Positions 1-8,109 of a stretch of DNA of 25,594 nucleotides are shown piece by piece (within the stretch, counting starts at the first letter, position 1; every line of letters begins with the position of its first letter). Location: positions 1-25,594 of the IMG/VR virus record IMGVR_UViG_3300025093_000108; one strand, given 5' to 3'. The notes beneath the pieces were generated by a model. The model was not told the origin of the DNA and did not search any database. It saw nothing but the letters and a program-made list of their open reading frames with translations. Source of the DNA: a virus. The translations under genes and the position numbers were made by a program.

Positions 1-220
1 ATTGGTGGGTAGAGACAATAGAGTCTGTACCTACAGCAGGACCTAGGACATAGCCGTCCTCGTACTGGACACCTAGCCTACGACGACGAGAGCCATCACG
101 CTCAAGGGTACAGTTGAGTTCATCAACAGATGCACCCTCAGGAAAAGTAAGTTCCCCGGCTTCAGTGACAAGCCCCTTGTTCAGGATAACTGCTGGTCTT
201 TGGGAAACTTGCTGTGCCAT
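1..220 (-). CDS. Tail nozzle / tail tubular protein B-like, N-terminal part (cut by window edge)
   Basis: Only the first 73 codons are present; the gene runs off the left edge. It starts MAQQVSQRPAVILNKG and goes on with an acidic stretch and then RDGSRRRRLGVQYEDG. In podoviruses the gene after the gp11-like adaptor usually encodes the tail nozzle (T7 gp12 type), whose N-terminus has a similar 'grand total, then R-rich, then GV.YE' layout. The call therefore rests on position and on a weak N-terminal resemblance. The ATG overlaps the stop of the preceding gene as TAATG, which suggests translational coupling. It is the last visible gene of the leftward structural operon. It could also be another tail structural protein. 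Confidence 0.5.
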   Translation of the reverse strand, partial: MAQQVSQRPAVILNKGLVTEAGELTFPEGASVDELNCTLERDGSRRRRLGVQYEDGYVLGPAVGTDSIVSTHQ

Positions 221-507
221 TAGCTGTCTTTCTGTGCTCGGAGCTTAGAGACTTCTTTAGTGCGTACCGTTCGTGTCGGCTTCTTCTCAGTGAGATACTT
301 GACCACTTTTTTCTCTAGGTCTTGGGACTTAGTGAACTTGCCTTCGAGTATCTTAGGGATAGCACCTTGACTAGAACGAACTTCGTAGAACGTGTAACCG
401 TCCTTTGATTTCTCTACTGAGTACACTGCCTCAGTTTTCGTAGGGTCTTGAATGTAGATGACAGGGTTGCCAAAGTTATCGGTGATGGTTTCAACCGTTA
501 CGGCCAT
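220..507 (-). CDS. Small hypothetical protein between tail genes
   Basis: A 95-residue protein I do not recognise. It begins MAVTVETITDNFGNP. The first two thirds look beta-rich and soluble (YIQDPTKTEAVYSVEKSKDGYTF is split here only for description), and the C-terminal third is strongly basic (KKVVKYLTEKKPTRTVRTKE). No signal peptide or membrane segment is visible. The start lies 17 bases inside the end of the adaptor gene and the stop shares a base with the next start, so it belongs to the tail operon. Its place between adaptor and nozzle genes suggests a small tail or assembly factor, but this is inference from position only. Confidence 0.6.
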   Translation of the reverse strand: MAVTVETITDNFGNPVIYIQDPTKTEAVYSVEKSKDGYTFYEVRSSQGAIPKILEGKFTKSQDLEKKVVKYLTEKKPTRTVRTKEVSKLRAQKDS

Positions 508-1231
508 AAGAAGAGTATCCTTGAGGTTGCTTGGTTTTATACCGCTGGTTCTGGTTACGGTATCGCTGGCGTCTAGCTGCTTGGTCTACCTTGGGATCAG
601 AACCTCCGATCAGGAGGGACATAGCCACAGACTTAGACTCGTTAAGCAGCAGTGGGAAAATGTTAGCGTCCAAGTCAGGGACAAAGGTATCGCTAAGGGT
701 GAAGGTAGGTTCGACAGTGGCGTAAGCACGGACCTTAGACTCCTGCAGTGTGGTGTCTACAGTTGCGTCATAGGAGTCCATGACAACCCACTGGTCATCG
801 AAGCTGGTGTAGAAAGTAGGACGCTTGTCGTTACCGATCTTGAGTTTCGTCCCGGCTTGTTTGTCGTCCACAAGGACAAAGCTTGTGCGAGAGTCAGTAC
901 GTTCAACGAAGTCCAGAGGGTCAACCCACAGGATCTCCTTGTAGTCAGGATCAGTAGCATCATCCGAGATGTTGTACCAAACCTTTGTCACGTTACGAAC
1001 GTCATCCCTGTACTCGAAGTGCGTAGGGAAGTTTGTGTCAGAGGCAGCAGTGAACTTAACGAACTGGTTGTGTTCAGGGAAGTTCCTGTTGTTCACGACG
1101 TTGTAGTAGGTATCACGAATGATACTAGCTACCTGTCCAGCCTCAGAGGTGTCCTCGATGCTGTTGACTTCCTCTGCGTCCATATCACTAAGGATACTCT
1201 GGACCATGTACAAGAGGGTGTGCTTAGGCAT
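491..1231 (-). CDS. Tail tubular protein A-like head-tail adaptor (gp11-like)
   Basis: A 246-residue protein. The N-terminal half has the layout of podovirus tail tubular protein A: a short helix-rich start, a conserved block 'VNSIEDTSEAGQVA', then 'YYNVVNNRNFP' and 'FEYRDDVRNV', followed by a beta-rich middle. In this family the block 'vNSI.dT.EA..v..i....y..v....wp' is typical. The C-terminus is rich in R, Q, N and K. T7 gp11 forms a ring below the portal and joins it to the nozzle. The ATG has AAGGAG six bases upstream. The gene sits after the head genes and before the nozzle-like gene, the expected place. Length agrees with the family (about 190-250 residues). Confidence 0.8.
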   Translation of the reverse strand: MPKHTLLYMVQSILSDMDAEEVNSIEDTSEAGQVASIIRDTYYNVVNNRNFPEHNQFVKFTAASDTNFPTHFEYRDDVRNVTKVWYNISDDATDPDYKEILWVDPLDFVERTDSRTSFVLVDDKQAGTKLKIGNDKRPTFYTSFDDQWVVMDSYDATVDTTLQESKVRAYATVEPTFTLSDTFVPDLDANIFPLLLNESKSVAMSLLIGGSDPKVDQAARRQRYRNQNQRYKTKQPQGYSSYGRNG

Positions 1232-1241
1232 CTAGGGCTCC

Positions 1242-1859
1242 TTAGGCTGCAATGACAGGGTTACGAGGTATGACGCGGATGTACCAGCCGTTGACTTGGA
1301 TCGAGTTGCCTGTGGAGTTCGACAGAGCGTGGATCTCACAGGGGTTGTTAAGAGTGTTGGCATCACCCATGTAGATGCTGTAGAACGTCGTGTACTGGTA
1401 GGTTCCAGCAGTACGCCACTCACGGTACACAGCTACGAGTGAGTACGGCGAGGCTCCGATACCAAGGTCAAGGCTTAGTTCAATGTCGTTGTTAGCCCCA
1501 GCGGTAGTAACTGTGGTATCAATTCGGATATCAACAGTGTCTCCTATCGAAAGACCAGCACCTGAGAAATCAAGCTGGTTAGTGGTTGTGTTCCAGATGT
1601 CATTGAAACCCGGAAGCTGGTAAGCCTTGTTGGTAAACGTACCTGCACCATCGTTTAGAAGTTGAGCGGACACACCAGAGGTAAGAGCTATAGAAGAGCC
1701 TGCGTGGTTGTAGTCCTCAAACCCTTGAGTGTAGATCTTGTACCAGTTGCCAGAGCCTGCTCCATCTGCAGCATAGATCTGATTAACGGAGGCAGAAGCA
1801 ATACCCTTGGGTTCATGAAGATCAGAACCGGACAGAGCACTGTGTTGAATATCAGGCAA
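1242..1859 (-). CDS. Putative head fibre / virion surface protein
   Basis: A 205-residue protein with no cysteine. The N-terminus MPDIQHSALSGSDLHEPKG followed by 'ADGAGSGNW' matches, from memory, a recurrent N-terminal module of phage head-fibre or other virion-attached proteins. The remainder is rich in T, S, N, G and A with alternating beta-strand patterns, as in a beta-sandwich. The start is TTG at 1857-1859, which is unusual, but AGGAGG lies five bases upstream and no in-frame ATG is near, so the start is well supported. It lies directly downstream of a strong hairpin and between capsid-shell and adaptor genes. A minor tail or decoration role is also possible. Confidence 0.6.
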   Translation of the reverse strand: MPDIQHSALSGSDLHEPKGIASASVNQIYAADGAGSGNWYKIYTQGFEDYNHAGSSIALTSGVSAQLLNDGAGTFTNKAYQLPGFNDIWNTTTNQLDFSGAGLSIGDTVDIRIDTTVTTAGANNDIELSLDLGIGASPYSLVAVYREWRTAGTYQYTTFYSIYMGDANTLNNPCEIHALSNSTGNSIQVNGWYIRVIPRNPVIAA

Positions 1860-1878
1860 GTGAACCTCCTAGAAAGAC

Positions 1879-1900
1879 GGGGGAGACCTGAGCCTCCCCC
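1879..1900 (-). terminator. Terminator-like hairpin after the capsid/decoration genes
   Basis: A perfect 7-bp G/C stem, GGGGGAG at 1879-1885 pairing with CTCCCCC at 1894-1900, with an 8-base loop. Read leftwards, it is followed by GTCTTTCT, a modest T-rich tract. It is just downstream of the decoration-like gene and just upstream of the AGGAGG of the next gene. T7 has a partial terminator in the same place, after its capsid gene. This one may reduce read-through from strongly expressed capsid genes or protect the upstream mRNA end. Confidence 0.6.
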
Positions 1901-1907
1901 AAGTTAG

Positions 1908-2375
1908 TTAGATGACGTACTCAACGAGCAGCTTGGCGTTACCTGCGGTGTACGCAGCAGTGCCACAAGTGATACGCAGAACAGCGTCTGCAGTCACTAG
2001 AGCCGTGCCACCAACAAGGGCACCATCGCAAGCGACAGCCTTGTCAGCAGCCAGAGCAGCCAGTGCGACCGTGGCGTCAATGCCATCTACATCAACAGCA
2101 GTACCGTCAGCTTCCACAAGACCAAGGGTCAAGGTAGCAGCACCACCGGAAGCAAACGCAGTCTTGACAAGCAGCGAAGCCTTGGTGATGTACGCGCCAG
2201 ACGGAATGACTGCATCGTTGCCGGAGTTAAGATCCGTGTTACCGGTTGCAGTCGGTGCATCGATGTCGAAAGCGACAACCTTCGGAGTAGCAGAGGTGCT
2301 ACCCGACTTTACTTTTTCTGCAGTCGAGAGGCCAAAGCGGACCTCAAGACCATCAGAGTTCGTCCAAGTTCCCAT
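1908..2375 (-). CDS. Putative capsid decoration / stabilisation protein
   Basis: A 155-residue protein unusually rich in A, T, G, V and D with almost no aromatic residues after the N-terminus. It starts MGTWTNSDGLEVRFGLSTAE; the opening 'W.N.DGL.v.FG' is, from memory, common among small structural proteins encoded next to podovirus major capsid genes. The rest alternates in a beta-sandwich-like way and ends in LLVEYVI. AAGGAG lies eight bases before the ATG. It follows the major capsid gene with a 12-base gap and precedes a strong hairpin, so it is probably expressed highly together with the capsid. Decoration is inferred from composition and location. Confidence 0.65.
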   Translation of the reverse strand: MGTWTNSDGLEVRFGLSTAEKVKSGSTSATPKVVAFDIDAPTATGNTDLNSGNDAVIPSGAYITKASLLVKTAFASGGAATLTLGLVEADGTAVDVDGIDATVALAALAADKAVACDGALVGGTALVTADAVLRITCGTAAYTAGNAKLLVEYVI

Positions 2376-2387
2376 AACGTTTTCTCC

Positions 2388-3356
2388 TTAGCTAACGTCG
2401 GTGGAGGTGACAACAGACACCATGTTCTCAGGACGGTACAGCTTGTTACCAAAGCGAGCAGTGGTGACAAACTCAGTACGCTGGTAGTCCTTGTTGAACT
2501 CAGTGTCAACTTCAGGAGCCTGACGCCAAGCGCCGATGATCGGCATGACATCCGGGGCTGCAGAGAAGAAGTAGCACGGCTTACCAGCAGTAGACGAGAA
2601 GTCGTTGGTGGTCGTACCATCCCGCTCCGGCAGGGCATTGTCCGTTACATCCGGCAGGAAGTTAGAGCAGTAGACATCAAAGCCGTAGATGTTCTTGATG
2701 AAGCGCATCCCGGTACCAAAGCCAGACTCGACGATGCCTTCCCAACGCGGGTTGTCAGCAACAGAGACGAGGTTAGCCAGAGTGTTGATGTAATACTCAA
2801 CGGACGGATCAACAACAGCAATCATGTTGGTCTGATTGACATTGGCCTTCTTCAGGGAGTACATTGCGTAGGCAAAGTCTTCCAGCTGAATACGACCAGA
2901 GTTGCCGCCAGACATACGGTGATAGGCGCTGTTGATCTGACCCTGTGCGTTAGCAGAGTACGCAGCTTCCGGCTGTTCAAAGACATGGGCTTCCCAAGCT
3001 TCGAGGATAGCACGACGCTGCTTCGGCACAAAGCTAGACACGAGCTCGTTCATGTAGTACATGTCCTGCTCGGCTTTCTTCGTGATGTAAGTACCCGAAG
3101 AGAGGTACTCGGTGATGGAGAACTGGAACTGACCAGTGTCCATCGGGCGGTACTCAACCGCAGTGTCTTCGGTGTAGTCGTCAGTACGAGCGTCACCGAT
3201 TGACGGGATTTTGAACTCATCGCCATCAGGGAACTCTGTCAGCATCTTGACAAAGTTCTGGGCCATCAGATCCTCTTCGAGGGTCTCCTTCAGCTCAGCG
3301 GACCATACTTCGGCACGAGTGAGCAAAGAGACATTACCAGTGTCCATTCCAGACAT
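2388..3356 (-). CDS. Major capsid protein
   Basis: A 322-residue protein with the features of a podovirus HK97-fold capsid subunit: an N-terminal helix-rich arm (residues about 10-45), an E-loop-like segment around 'GDEFKIPSIGDARTDDY' at 45-65, a long helix 'KKAEQDMYYMNELVSSF', and a C-terminal part with 'RTEFVTTARFGNKLYRPENM'. The protein is acidic and has one Met-rich start. AAGGAG is seven bases before the ATG. It lies between scaffold and decoration-like genes, which is the canonical order. In the virion it would form the icosahedral shell. I see no cleavage site or fused protease domain. Confidence 0.9.
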   Translation of the reverse strand: MSGMDTGNVSLLTRAEVWSAELKETLEEDLMAQNFVKMLTEFPDGDEFKIPSIGDARTDDYTEDTAVEYRPMDTGQFQFSITEYLSSGTYITKKAEQDMYYMNELVSSFVPKQRRAILEAWEAHVFEQPEAAYSANAQGQINSAYHRMSGGNSGRIQLEDFAYAMYSLKKANVNQTNMIAVVDPSVEYYINTLANLVSVADNPRWEGIVESGFGTGMRFIKNIYGFDVYCSNFLPDVTDNALPERDGTTTNDFSSTAGKPCYFFSAAPDVMPIIGAWRQAPEVDTEFNKDYQRTEFVTTARFGNKLYRPENMVSVVTSTDVS

Positions 3357-3367
3357 GTGTCTTCTCC

Positions 3368-4078
3368 TTAGTAGAAGTTAGTTCCAAGACGTACCCGATC
3401 TTGCATCATGGCATTCTGTGTCTTGGGTTGATAGTAGAGTTTAGGGTTCTCTCGACGCATCTTTTGGTAGTAACCGAAGTTTCTTTCGTCGGTCATAGCT
3501 GCCATGCCTGTGGTGTTAACCGTAGACTTAGGTGCTTCGAAAGACTTTGGCGCGGTTTCCCCGACCATAGCAAGGAAGGCCTGAGGGCTTTCCGCAGCAA
3601 TCTCTCCGAGACGCTCAAGAGACATACCGAGTTCCTTAGCCTTAGCCTGAGCTACCTCAGAGGCTTTGTCTCCGTACTTCTCTTGCATCGCCTTGTCCAC
3701 TGCAGCAACGTTGGCCTGAGCCTTAGTCGCAGCTTCACGGGACAGGAGAGTTTTCTCTACAAGGCTTTCGATATCTGCTTCACTCGTGGTGTCCGGTTTA
3801 GCTTCAGCAGTTTGTGCAGGCTCTTGAGATTGAGGGGAACTGCTAGCCCCAGCCTTGTCCTCAAGTGCTTTCGCAATGTCCTCTAGCTTGCTACGAGCAT
3901 CTAGGTCTTCACGCATCTCTGCGAGCTGACGCTCAAGATTCTCGATGTGCTGGTCGGCTTCAAGCTTACCCTTGGCGATCACCTCTGGGTCAGACCATTG
4001 TTCTCCGCGTGCCTCGACCAACTTGCTTACGTAGTTGGCCTGTTCCTCACTTTGGTTCTGTGAGTCAAATACTGACAT
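3368..4078 (-). CDS. Capsid assembly scaffolding protein
   Basis: A 236-residue, highly charged protein with a low-complexity middle. Residues about 40-75 form a likely coiled coil (ENLERQLAEMREDLDARSK). A Ser/Gln/Glu/Pro/Thr linker follows at about 77-100, then further Ala/Lys/Glu helices. The C-terminus is basic and aromatic (NFGYYQKMRRENPKLYY), as expected for the segment that contacts the capsid protein. Scaffolds guide capsid assembly and leave before DNA is packaged. AAAGGA lies six bases before the ATG. The gene is immediately upstream of the major capsid gene in transcription order. Confidence 0.85.
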   Translation of the reverse strand: MSVFDSQNQSEEQANYVSKLVEARGEQWSDPEVIAKGKLEADQHIENLERQLAEMREDLDARSKLEDIAKALEDKAGASSSPQSQEPAQTAEAKPDTTSEADIESLVEKTLLSREAATKAQANVAAVDKAMQEKYGDKASEVAQAKAKELGMSLERLGEIAAESPQAFLAMVGETAPKSFEAPKSTVNTTGMAAMTDERNFGYYQKMRRENPKLYYQPKTQNAMMQDRVRLGTNFY

Positions 4079-4080
4079 GG

Positions 4081-4317
4081 TTAGTCCTTTGTAAGTTTCA
4101 TAACGAGACGGAGTGCCTCGTTAAATCCGTTTTGATGAGCTTGCTTATGAGACCAGCTCGGGTTGTCATAGTCTGCTTCGGTAGCTCTGTCCTTGATCTG
4201 GAGCTCAAGCACCTCGTGCAGCTCTTCAAAGGCATCAGCTGCGTTAGCTAGCTTAGCCTGAAGCTCTTGTTTGCTTTTAGCTGAGGGTCGCTTCCCTTTG
4301 TACCACAGCGTATTCAT
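4081..4317 (-). CDS. Small hypothetical protein between portal and scaffold genes
   Basis: A 78-residue protein, MNTLWYKGKRPSAKSK then a helical segment with 'ANAADAFEELHEVLELQ' and a second helix ending VMKLTKD. I do not recognise the family. Its ATG shares one base with the portal stop (TAATG), and it ends two bases before the scaffold start, so it is fully embedded in the head operon. Small helical proteins in this slot occur in many podoviruses, with no agreed role as far as I know. A head-assembly function is inferred only from the neighbourhood. Confidence 0.65.
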   Translation of the reverse strand: MNTLWYKGKRPSAKSKQELQAKLANAADAFEELHEVLELQIKDRATEADYDNPSWSHKQAHQNGFNEALRLVMKLTKD

Positions 4318-6038
4318 TAGAGACCCATCTCTGCTTTCATCGCCATGTCCTCTTGAACATCAGCCTCAGCATCAAGCATAGCCTTCTGTGTCTCTGCGCC
4401 TTCGATGACAGCGATGTTATCTCCGTACAGCTCAGGCTCATCCAGTTCATCCGCAAGGATAGCAGCGACACGCTTGCCTGAGATATGAGACCCAACAGAA
4501 GGATCAGCCTTAAGCTGGATCAACTGGGTCAGGGTCTGTACTCGACGGTTGCGTTTCTCGAAGTGAGACGAACCCTCAGGTTGGATCTTACCAGACACAC
4601 CGATGTCGTCCTTGGTGATCGTCGTGTAGATAACTGAACCAACTTCTGCGTCATAGCCTGATACGATCTCTGAACCAGAGAAGTTACGGTAGCCAACCTC
4701 AAGCATAGCTTGGAGGACAGGCTGAAGGAACATAAGCTCAAACTGCAGAGCCTTATGCTGGAAGATACGATTGGCTCCGTTGTCTAGGACACCAACCTCG
4801 AAGGCTGTCTTTTCACCCGGAGTACGTAGGCCCATAGCCATACGAGGTGCACCAGCTAGTTCTTCCATCTTTGTCTCAAGGGTCTGGATCTGGAAGTCTG
4901 CTTGCAGCGCAGTAGCATCAGGACGAAGGTAGCTTACTGCTCCCTCTTCACCTACGTAGATACGCTCACCCGGCTGGTTCTCAAAATCCTCCACGTCCCC
5001 TTGGACAACAACCATGGGCAAAGCGATCTGATCGAAGACATCAGCCTTCAGGTTCTCTAGGTGGTCGATGCGATACTGCATTCCAACCAAGTTATCCAAC
5101 GGACCCATGGCGTACAGGTTATCAGGACGAGTACGCCAGCCTGCATGGAAGATCATGTCAGTGCCCATGTAGCTCGGGCTGTCTTCCATCTTTACGATGT
5201 ACGCCCGATCCACCACAGTGATAACCTTGTTAGTATACAGGGTCTGTGTGCTTTGGTCGTACATGTCTCCGTAGAACGTCAGGAACTCTACAGAGGAACT
5301 AGCGTAGTAGTTCTGGATAGACGTGAAGCCGTCAGCGATATACGCATCAGACTTCTGAATGTCACTGCCTCCACCTACTTCACTTCTGTTGTTGAGCATC
5401 TTGTTCAAGATCACAGCGAAGTCAGGATCAGACTCAGCCATCTTTTGGACTTCACCTAGGCGCTTCAGACTACGGATGATCTTAGGAGTATCCGAGAAGT
5501 GAGCAGCAGTAGGATCGAACGTAATGTCGAAAGGACTGATACGAACAAGACGAGGACCCTTGTAGACCTGAGAGCTGTTGCCGTCTTCTGTCTGGACAAA
5601 CTCGTTGATGTACTCAATGGTGCCGAAGCAGTTACCTGTCAAGATCCAGTCGTCCAAGAGATCCATGGTAGTGGACGTAAAGCCACTTTGGTCCATCTTG
5701 GTCTTCATGAACTCCGTGATAGCCCGAGACTTGTCACGACTTTCTACGGTGTCCCCCTTCCACTTCATCCAGTCAGACGAGGGAAACAAAGCAGAAGTGT
5801 AGTTAGCTTTCAGGTTATCGTAGATCTGCGTCAGCTTAGGTGTAGTGGTAGAGTTAGACCAAGGTAGCTTTTGGTTCTGTGTCGTCAGCGTGTCTGTTGC
5901 ATAGACGTAGTTCCTCAGCTCCTGACACTGGGACATCCATGTCTTGCGGTACTGGTTCCATGTCTGCCAGCTGTTCGCAATAGCCGAAGCCATAGCGTCA
6001 GGGGAGATCAGGTTGTCAAGGTCCAGTGTTCTTTTCAT
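4317..6038 (-). CDS. Portal (head-tail connector) protein
   Basis: A 573-residue protein of typical podovirus portal length. The N-terminal part shows 'WQTWNQYRKTWMSQCQELRNYV' (split for description), then 'LPWSNSTTTPKLTQIYDNLK' and 'ALFPSSDWMKWKG', a signature of podovirus portals. The core includes 'FDITFDPTAAHFSDTP', and the long helical region has 'LRTPGEKTAFEVG' followed by 'NRIFQHKALQFE'. The C-terminus is acidic and helical. Twelve copies would form the ring at one capsid vertex through which DNA passes. The ATG shares a base with the terminase stop, with GGGAG upstream. The order terminase, portal, scaffold, capsid is canonical. Confidence 0.92.
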   Translation of the reverse strand: MKRTLDLDNLISPDAMASAIANSWQTWNQYRKTWMSQCQELRNYVYATDTLTTQNQKLPWSNSTTTPKLTQIYDNLKANYTSALFPSSDWMKWKGDTVESRDKSRAITEFMKTKMDQSGFTSTTMDLLDDWILTGNCFGTIEYINEFVQTEDGNSSQVYKGPRLVRISPFDITFDPTAAHFSDTPKIIRSLKRLGEVQKMAESDPDFAVILNKMLNNRSEVGGGSDIQKSDAYIADGFTSIQNYYASSSVEFLTFYGDMYDQSTQTLYTNKVITVVDRAYIVKMEDSPSYMGTDMIFHAGWRTRPDNLYAMGPLDNLVGMQYRIDHLENLKADVFDQIALPMVVVQGDVEDFENQPGERIYVGEEGAVSYLRPDATALQADFQIQTLETKMEELAGAPRMAMGLRTPGEKTAFEVGVLDNGANRIFQHKALQFELMFLQPVLQAMLEVGYRNFSGSEIVSGYDAEVGSVIYTTITKDDIGVSGKIQPEGSSHFEKRNRRVQTLTQLIQLKADPSVGSHISGKRVAAILADELDEPELYGDNIAVIEGAETQKAMLDAEADVQEDMAMKAEMGL

Positions 6039-7570
6039 TACATTCTCCCACCGAACCTAGAGTTAAACTGAACCACGTTGTCGTTCCTTGCTATCCTGCG
6101 CTCAGGAGGCTTCACGAGATTATCTATCGCTGTAGCCAGAGCGTCTTTAACATCGTCCTGAGGAGGGTTACGTTGAACCAACTCTTCTTCGAGGACCTGT
6201 GTGTTGCCACCTCTGTAGTGGTATACCTGTCTATTATCATACCGAGGGACAAGCACAGCCTCTATTCGTTCTTCCTTAGACCCTTGGTGTCTCGTGGGTC
6301 TGATCTCTTCTACCTTGAGAGCCAGGCCATAAGGAGCGAAGTAGTCTTCCTTTAGGGACCGGACAATAGCACTCTGGGCAGCAGTGACTTCACAACAGAT
6401 CTTCTTGAAGCTCCAGCGGTTGAGCATATCGAGGATCACTTTGAAGTACTCGGACAAGCGGTCTGCTTTGAAGCGCTCGATGTCCAAGACGTACACGTTG
6501 TTCTCAGAGTCCACCCCGGCCACTACGATTGCAGTGTAGTCTGCGGTACGGCGTAGGGAGTAGGCGAAGTCAACAGAGGCAATGATGTTTAGTCGTCTGC
6601 CGTTGTAGAACCAGTGTCCTGCTTCCTGTCTCAGGTGCTTACGTTCGAAGTACTGGAACTTGTCGTAGTCAATCGGACGGTCGTCAGGGCTACTCGGGTC
6701 ATTGTAGTACTGAGCTCGGTACTGCATACGGTCAACGTACTTGGCTCTCTTGCGTGCTAGGATAGCTTGGTCAAACCCAAACCACTTGCCATCCTTGCGT
6801 TGCTGACGAGGCCAGAGGAACTCTCCGGTGCCGTCTCCTGCGTCCTCTACTGAACGCTCCATGATCTCGTAGACAGTCTCTTCCCCACACTTCTCACCGT
6901 ACCTGTCGTAGATGTCCTCACGCATAGTGAGCATGGTGTTGTAGAGATCCTTGGGGTGATACCGAGTTCCTACCACCCACTCTTCTGCGTCTGCTCCCTC
7001 AATGGATGACAGGAGAGAATACTGAGTATCTACCTTGTCTCGTCCCTCTTTCGTGTATGCGTTCTCCTGAACCACTACGTCATCGAGGACAGCAATGTCA
7101 CAGTGCATTCCAGTGATCGAAGTGGTGAGACCAGCGGTAAGGATCGAAGGGTCACGAATGTTCTCCTTGATGCGATCCGGGTGATCTAGTTCGATCTCCG
7201 TGTTAGTCCAGCGAGCACGCTTACCTTCTTCAGGGATAACATGCTCAGGCCAGTACTTCATGAAGACCTTGGACGACAGAATGTTCTTGATAAACCCAAG
7301 CTGCTTCTGTGCCAAGTTAGCAGTAGCCGAGATATACAGGAACCTAAGCGTTGGTTGCTTAGCGAGTCTCCATGCCACTCGGTATGCTATGTACCTAGAC
7401 TTACCGTGGTCCCGTGGAAAGAGGAGAAGCTGATGCGCCTTGCGGTCTTCTCTCTCCCACCACCGGATAACTTCCTTGTGACACGCACCCATACACTCAA
7501 GAGGAGCGACAAGATGGATGAAGAACTCAAGGTCAGCCTCTGCTCTTTCCCTGATTTCTTGTGGTGTCAT
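6038..7570 (-). CDS. Terminase large subunit (packaging ATPase and nuclease)
   Basis: A 510-residue protein when started at the ATG at 7570. A TTG 33 bases upstream would add 11 residues, but the ATG overlaps the upstream stop as ATGA and has TAGGA at a good distance, so I prefer it. The ATPase domain has a Walker A-like 'FPRDHGKS' (residues 51-58), 'YISATANLAQKQL', and Walker B 'IAVLDD' (159-164) followed by 'EEWVVGTRYHPKDLY'. The RNase H-like nuclease domain begins near 'IASVDFAYSLRRTADYTA' and ends with 'DDVKDALATAIDNL', which supply the acidic residues. It cuts and pumps DNA through the portal. The layout resembles the T7 gp19-type terminases. Confidence 0.93.
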   Translation of the reverse strand: MTPQEIRERAEADLEFFIHLVAPLECMGACHKEVIRWWEREDRKAHQLLLFPRDHGKSRYIAYRVAWRLAKQPTLRFLYISATANLAQKQLGFIKNILSSKVFMKYWPEHVIPEEGKRARWTNTEIELDHPDRIKENIRDPSILTAGLTTSITGMHCDIAVLDDVVVQENAYTKEGRDKVDTQYSLLSSIEGADAEEWVVGTRYHPKDLYNTMLTMREDIYDRYGEKCGEETVYEIMERSVEDAGDGTGEFLWPRQQRKDGKWFGFDQAILARKRAKYVDRMQYRAQYYNDPSSPDDRPIDYDKFQYFERKHLRQEAGHWFYNGRRLNIIASVDFAYSLRRTADYTAIVVAGVDSENNVYVLDIERFKADRLSEYFKVILDMLNRWSFKKICCEVTAAQSAIVRSLKEDYFAPYGLALKVEEIRPTRHQGSKEERIEAVLVPRYDNRQVYHYRGGNTQVLEEELVQRNPPQDDVKDALATAIDNLVKPPERRIARNDNVVQFNSRFGGRM

Positions 7571-8109
7571 AGTAGTCCTACGATCAGGATCATTGTCCAC
7601 CAAAGGAACCCAGTGACCAGCTCACCGATAGTGATTGCTTTGGTAGGCGACACTTGGTGTCCTAGCTCATAGCCAGCGACAACCAAGAAAGCAAAAGGCA
7701 CTGCCAATCCCAGCACGAGAGGGGAAGACGCAAGATATGCGCAGGCACCAAGGAAAGGCAGCACCAGCCAGAAGTGACGCCAGAAGAGGGCCACGTAGTC
7801 AGAGGTGAAGCTGATGTACTGGATGGTCTTTACGAACCACTCGGACTGACGTGGGTCCTTGGCGTTAGCTGCGTCATTGCGATGCAGATCAAACCAAAGA
7901 CCCCAGCCCGGAGCACCCCACACAGAGAACCCCAGAGCTACAGCTACACCTAGTTGCCAGCCAAACACCGCTGTGGTAAGACCACCGAGAACCCCAGCTA
8001 CCCAGAAGAGAGCACGACTAGGGAGGTAGTCTGTCAGTGTGCTCATGCCTCCACCACGGATGCGGTTAAAGACAATGAACACAGGTGCTGTGGCCAGCCA
8101 CTCAATCAT
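7567..8109 (-). CDS. Multi-pass membrane protein of unknown function
   Basis: A 180-residue protein with about four hydrophobic segments: near 'ALFWVAGVLGGLTTAVFG', 'LGVAVALGFSVWGAPGWG', a long stretch around 'WLVLPFLGACAYLA' to 'LAVPFAFLVVAGYELG', and 'FLWWTMILIVGLL' at the C-terminus. 'FNRIRGGG' near the N-terminus and 'APGWGLWF' recall a group of phage membrane proteins encoded near terminase genes, known to me only as hypothetical. Both ends overlap neighbours as ATGA. A holin-like role is possible because T7 encodes its holin near the terminase genes, but size and topology are not typical, and no lysin is visible in the window. Confidence 0.65.
   Translation of the reverse strand: MIEWLATAPVFIVFNRIRGGGMSTLTDYLPSRALFWVAGVLGGLTTAVFGWQLGVAVALGFSVWGAPGWGLWFDLHRNDAANAKDPRQSEWFVKTIQYISFTSDYVALFWRHFWLVLPFLGACAYLASSPLVLGLAVPFAFLVVAGYELGHQVSPTKAITIGELVTGFLWWTMILIVGLL

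Noticed and set aside
458-1255. A 265-codon open frame on the plus strand opposite the adaptor gene
   Set aside because: It is antisense to a well-supported gene with a good ribosome site and lies against the direction of the whole operon.
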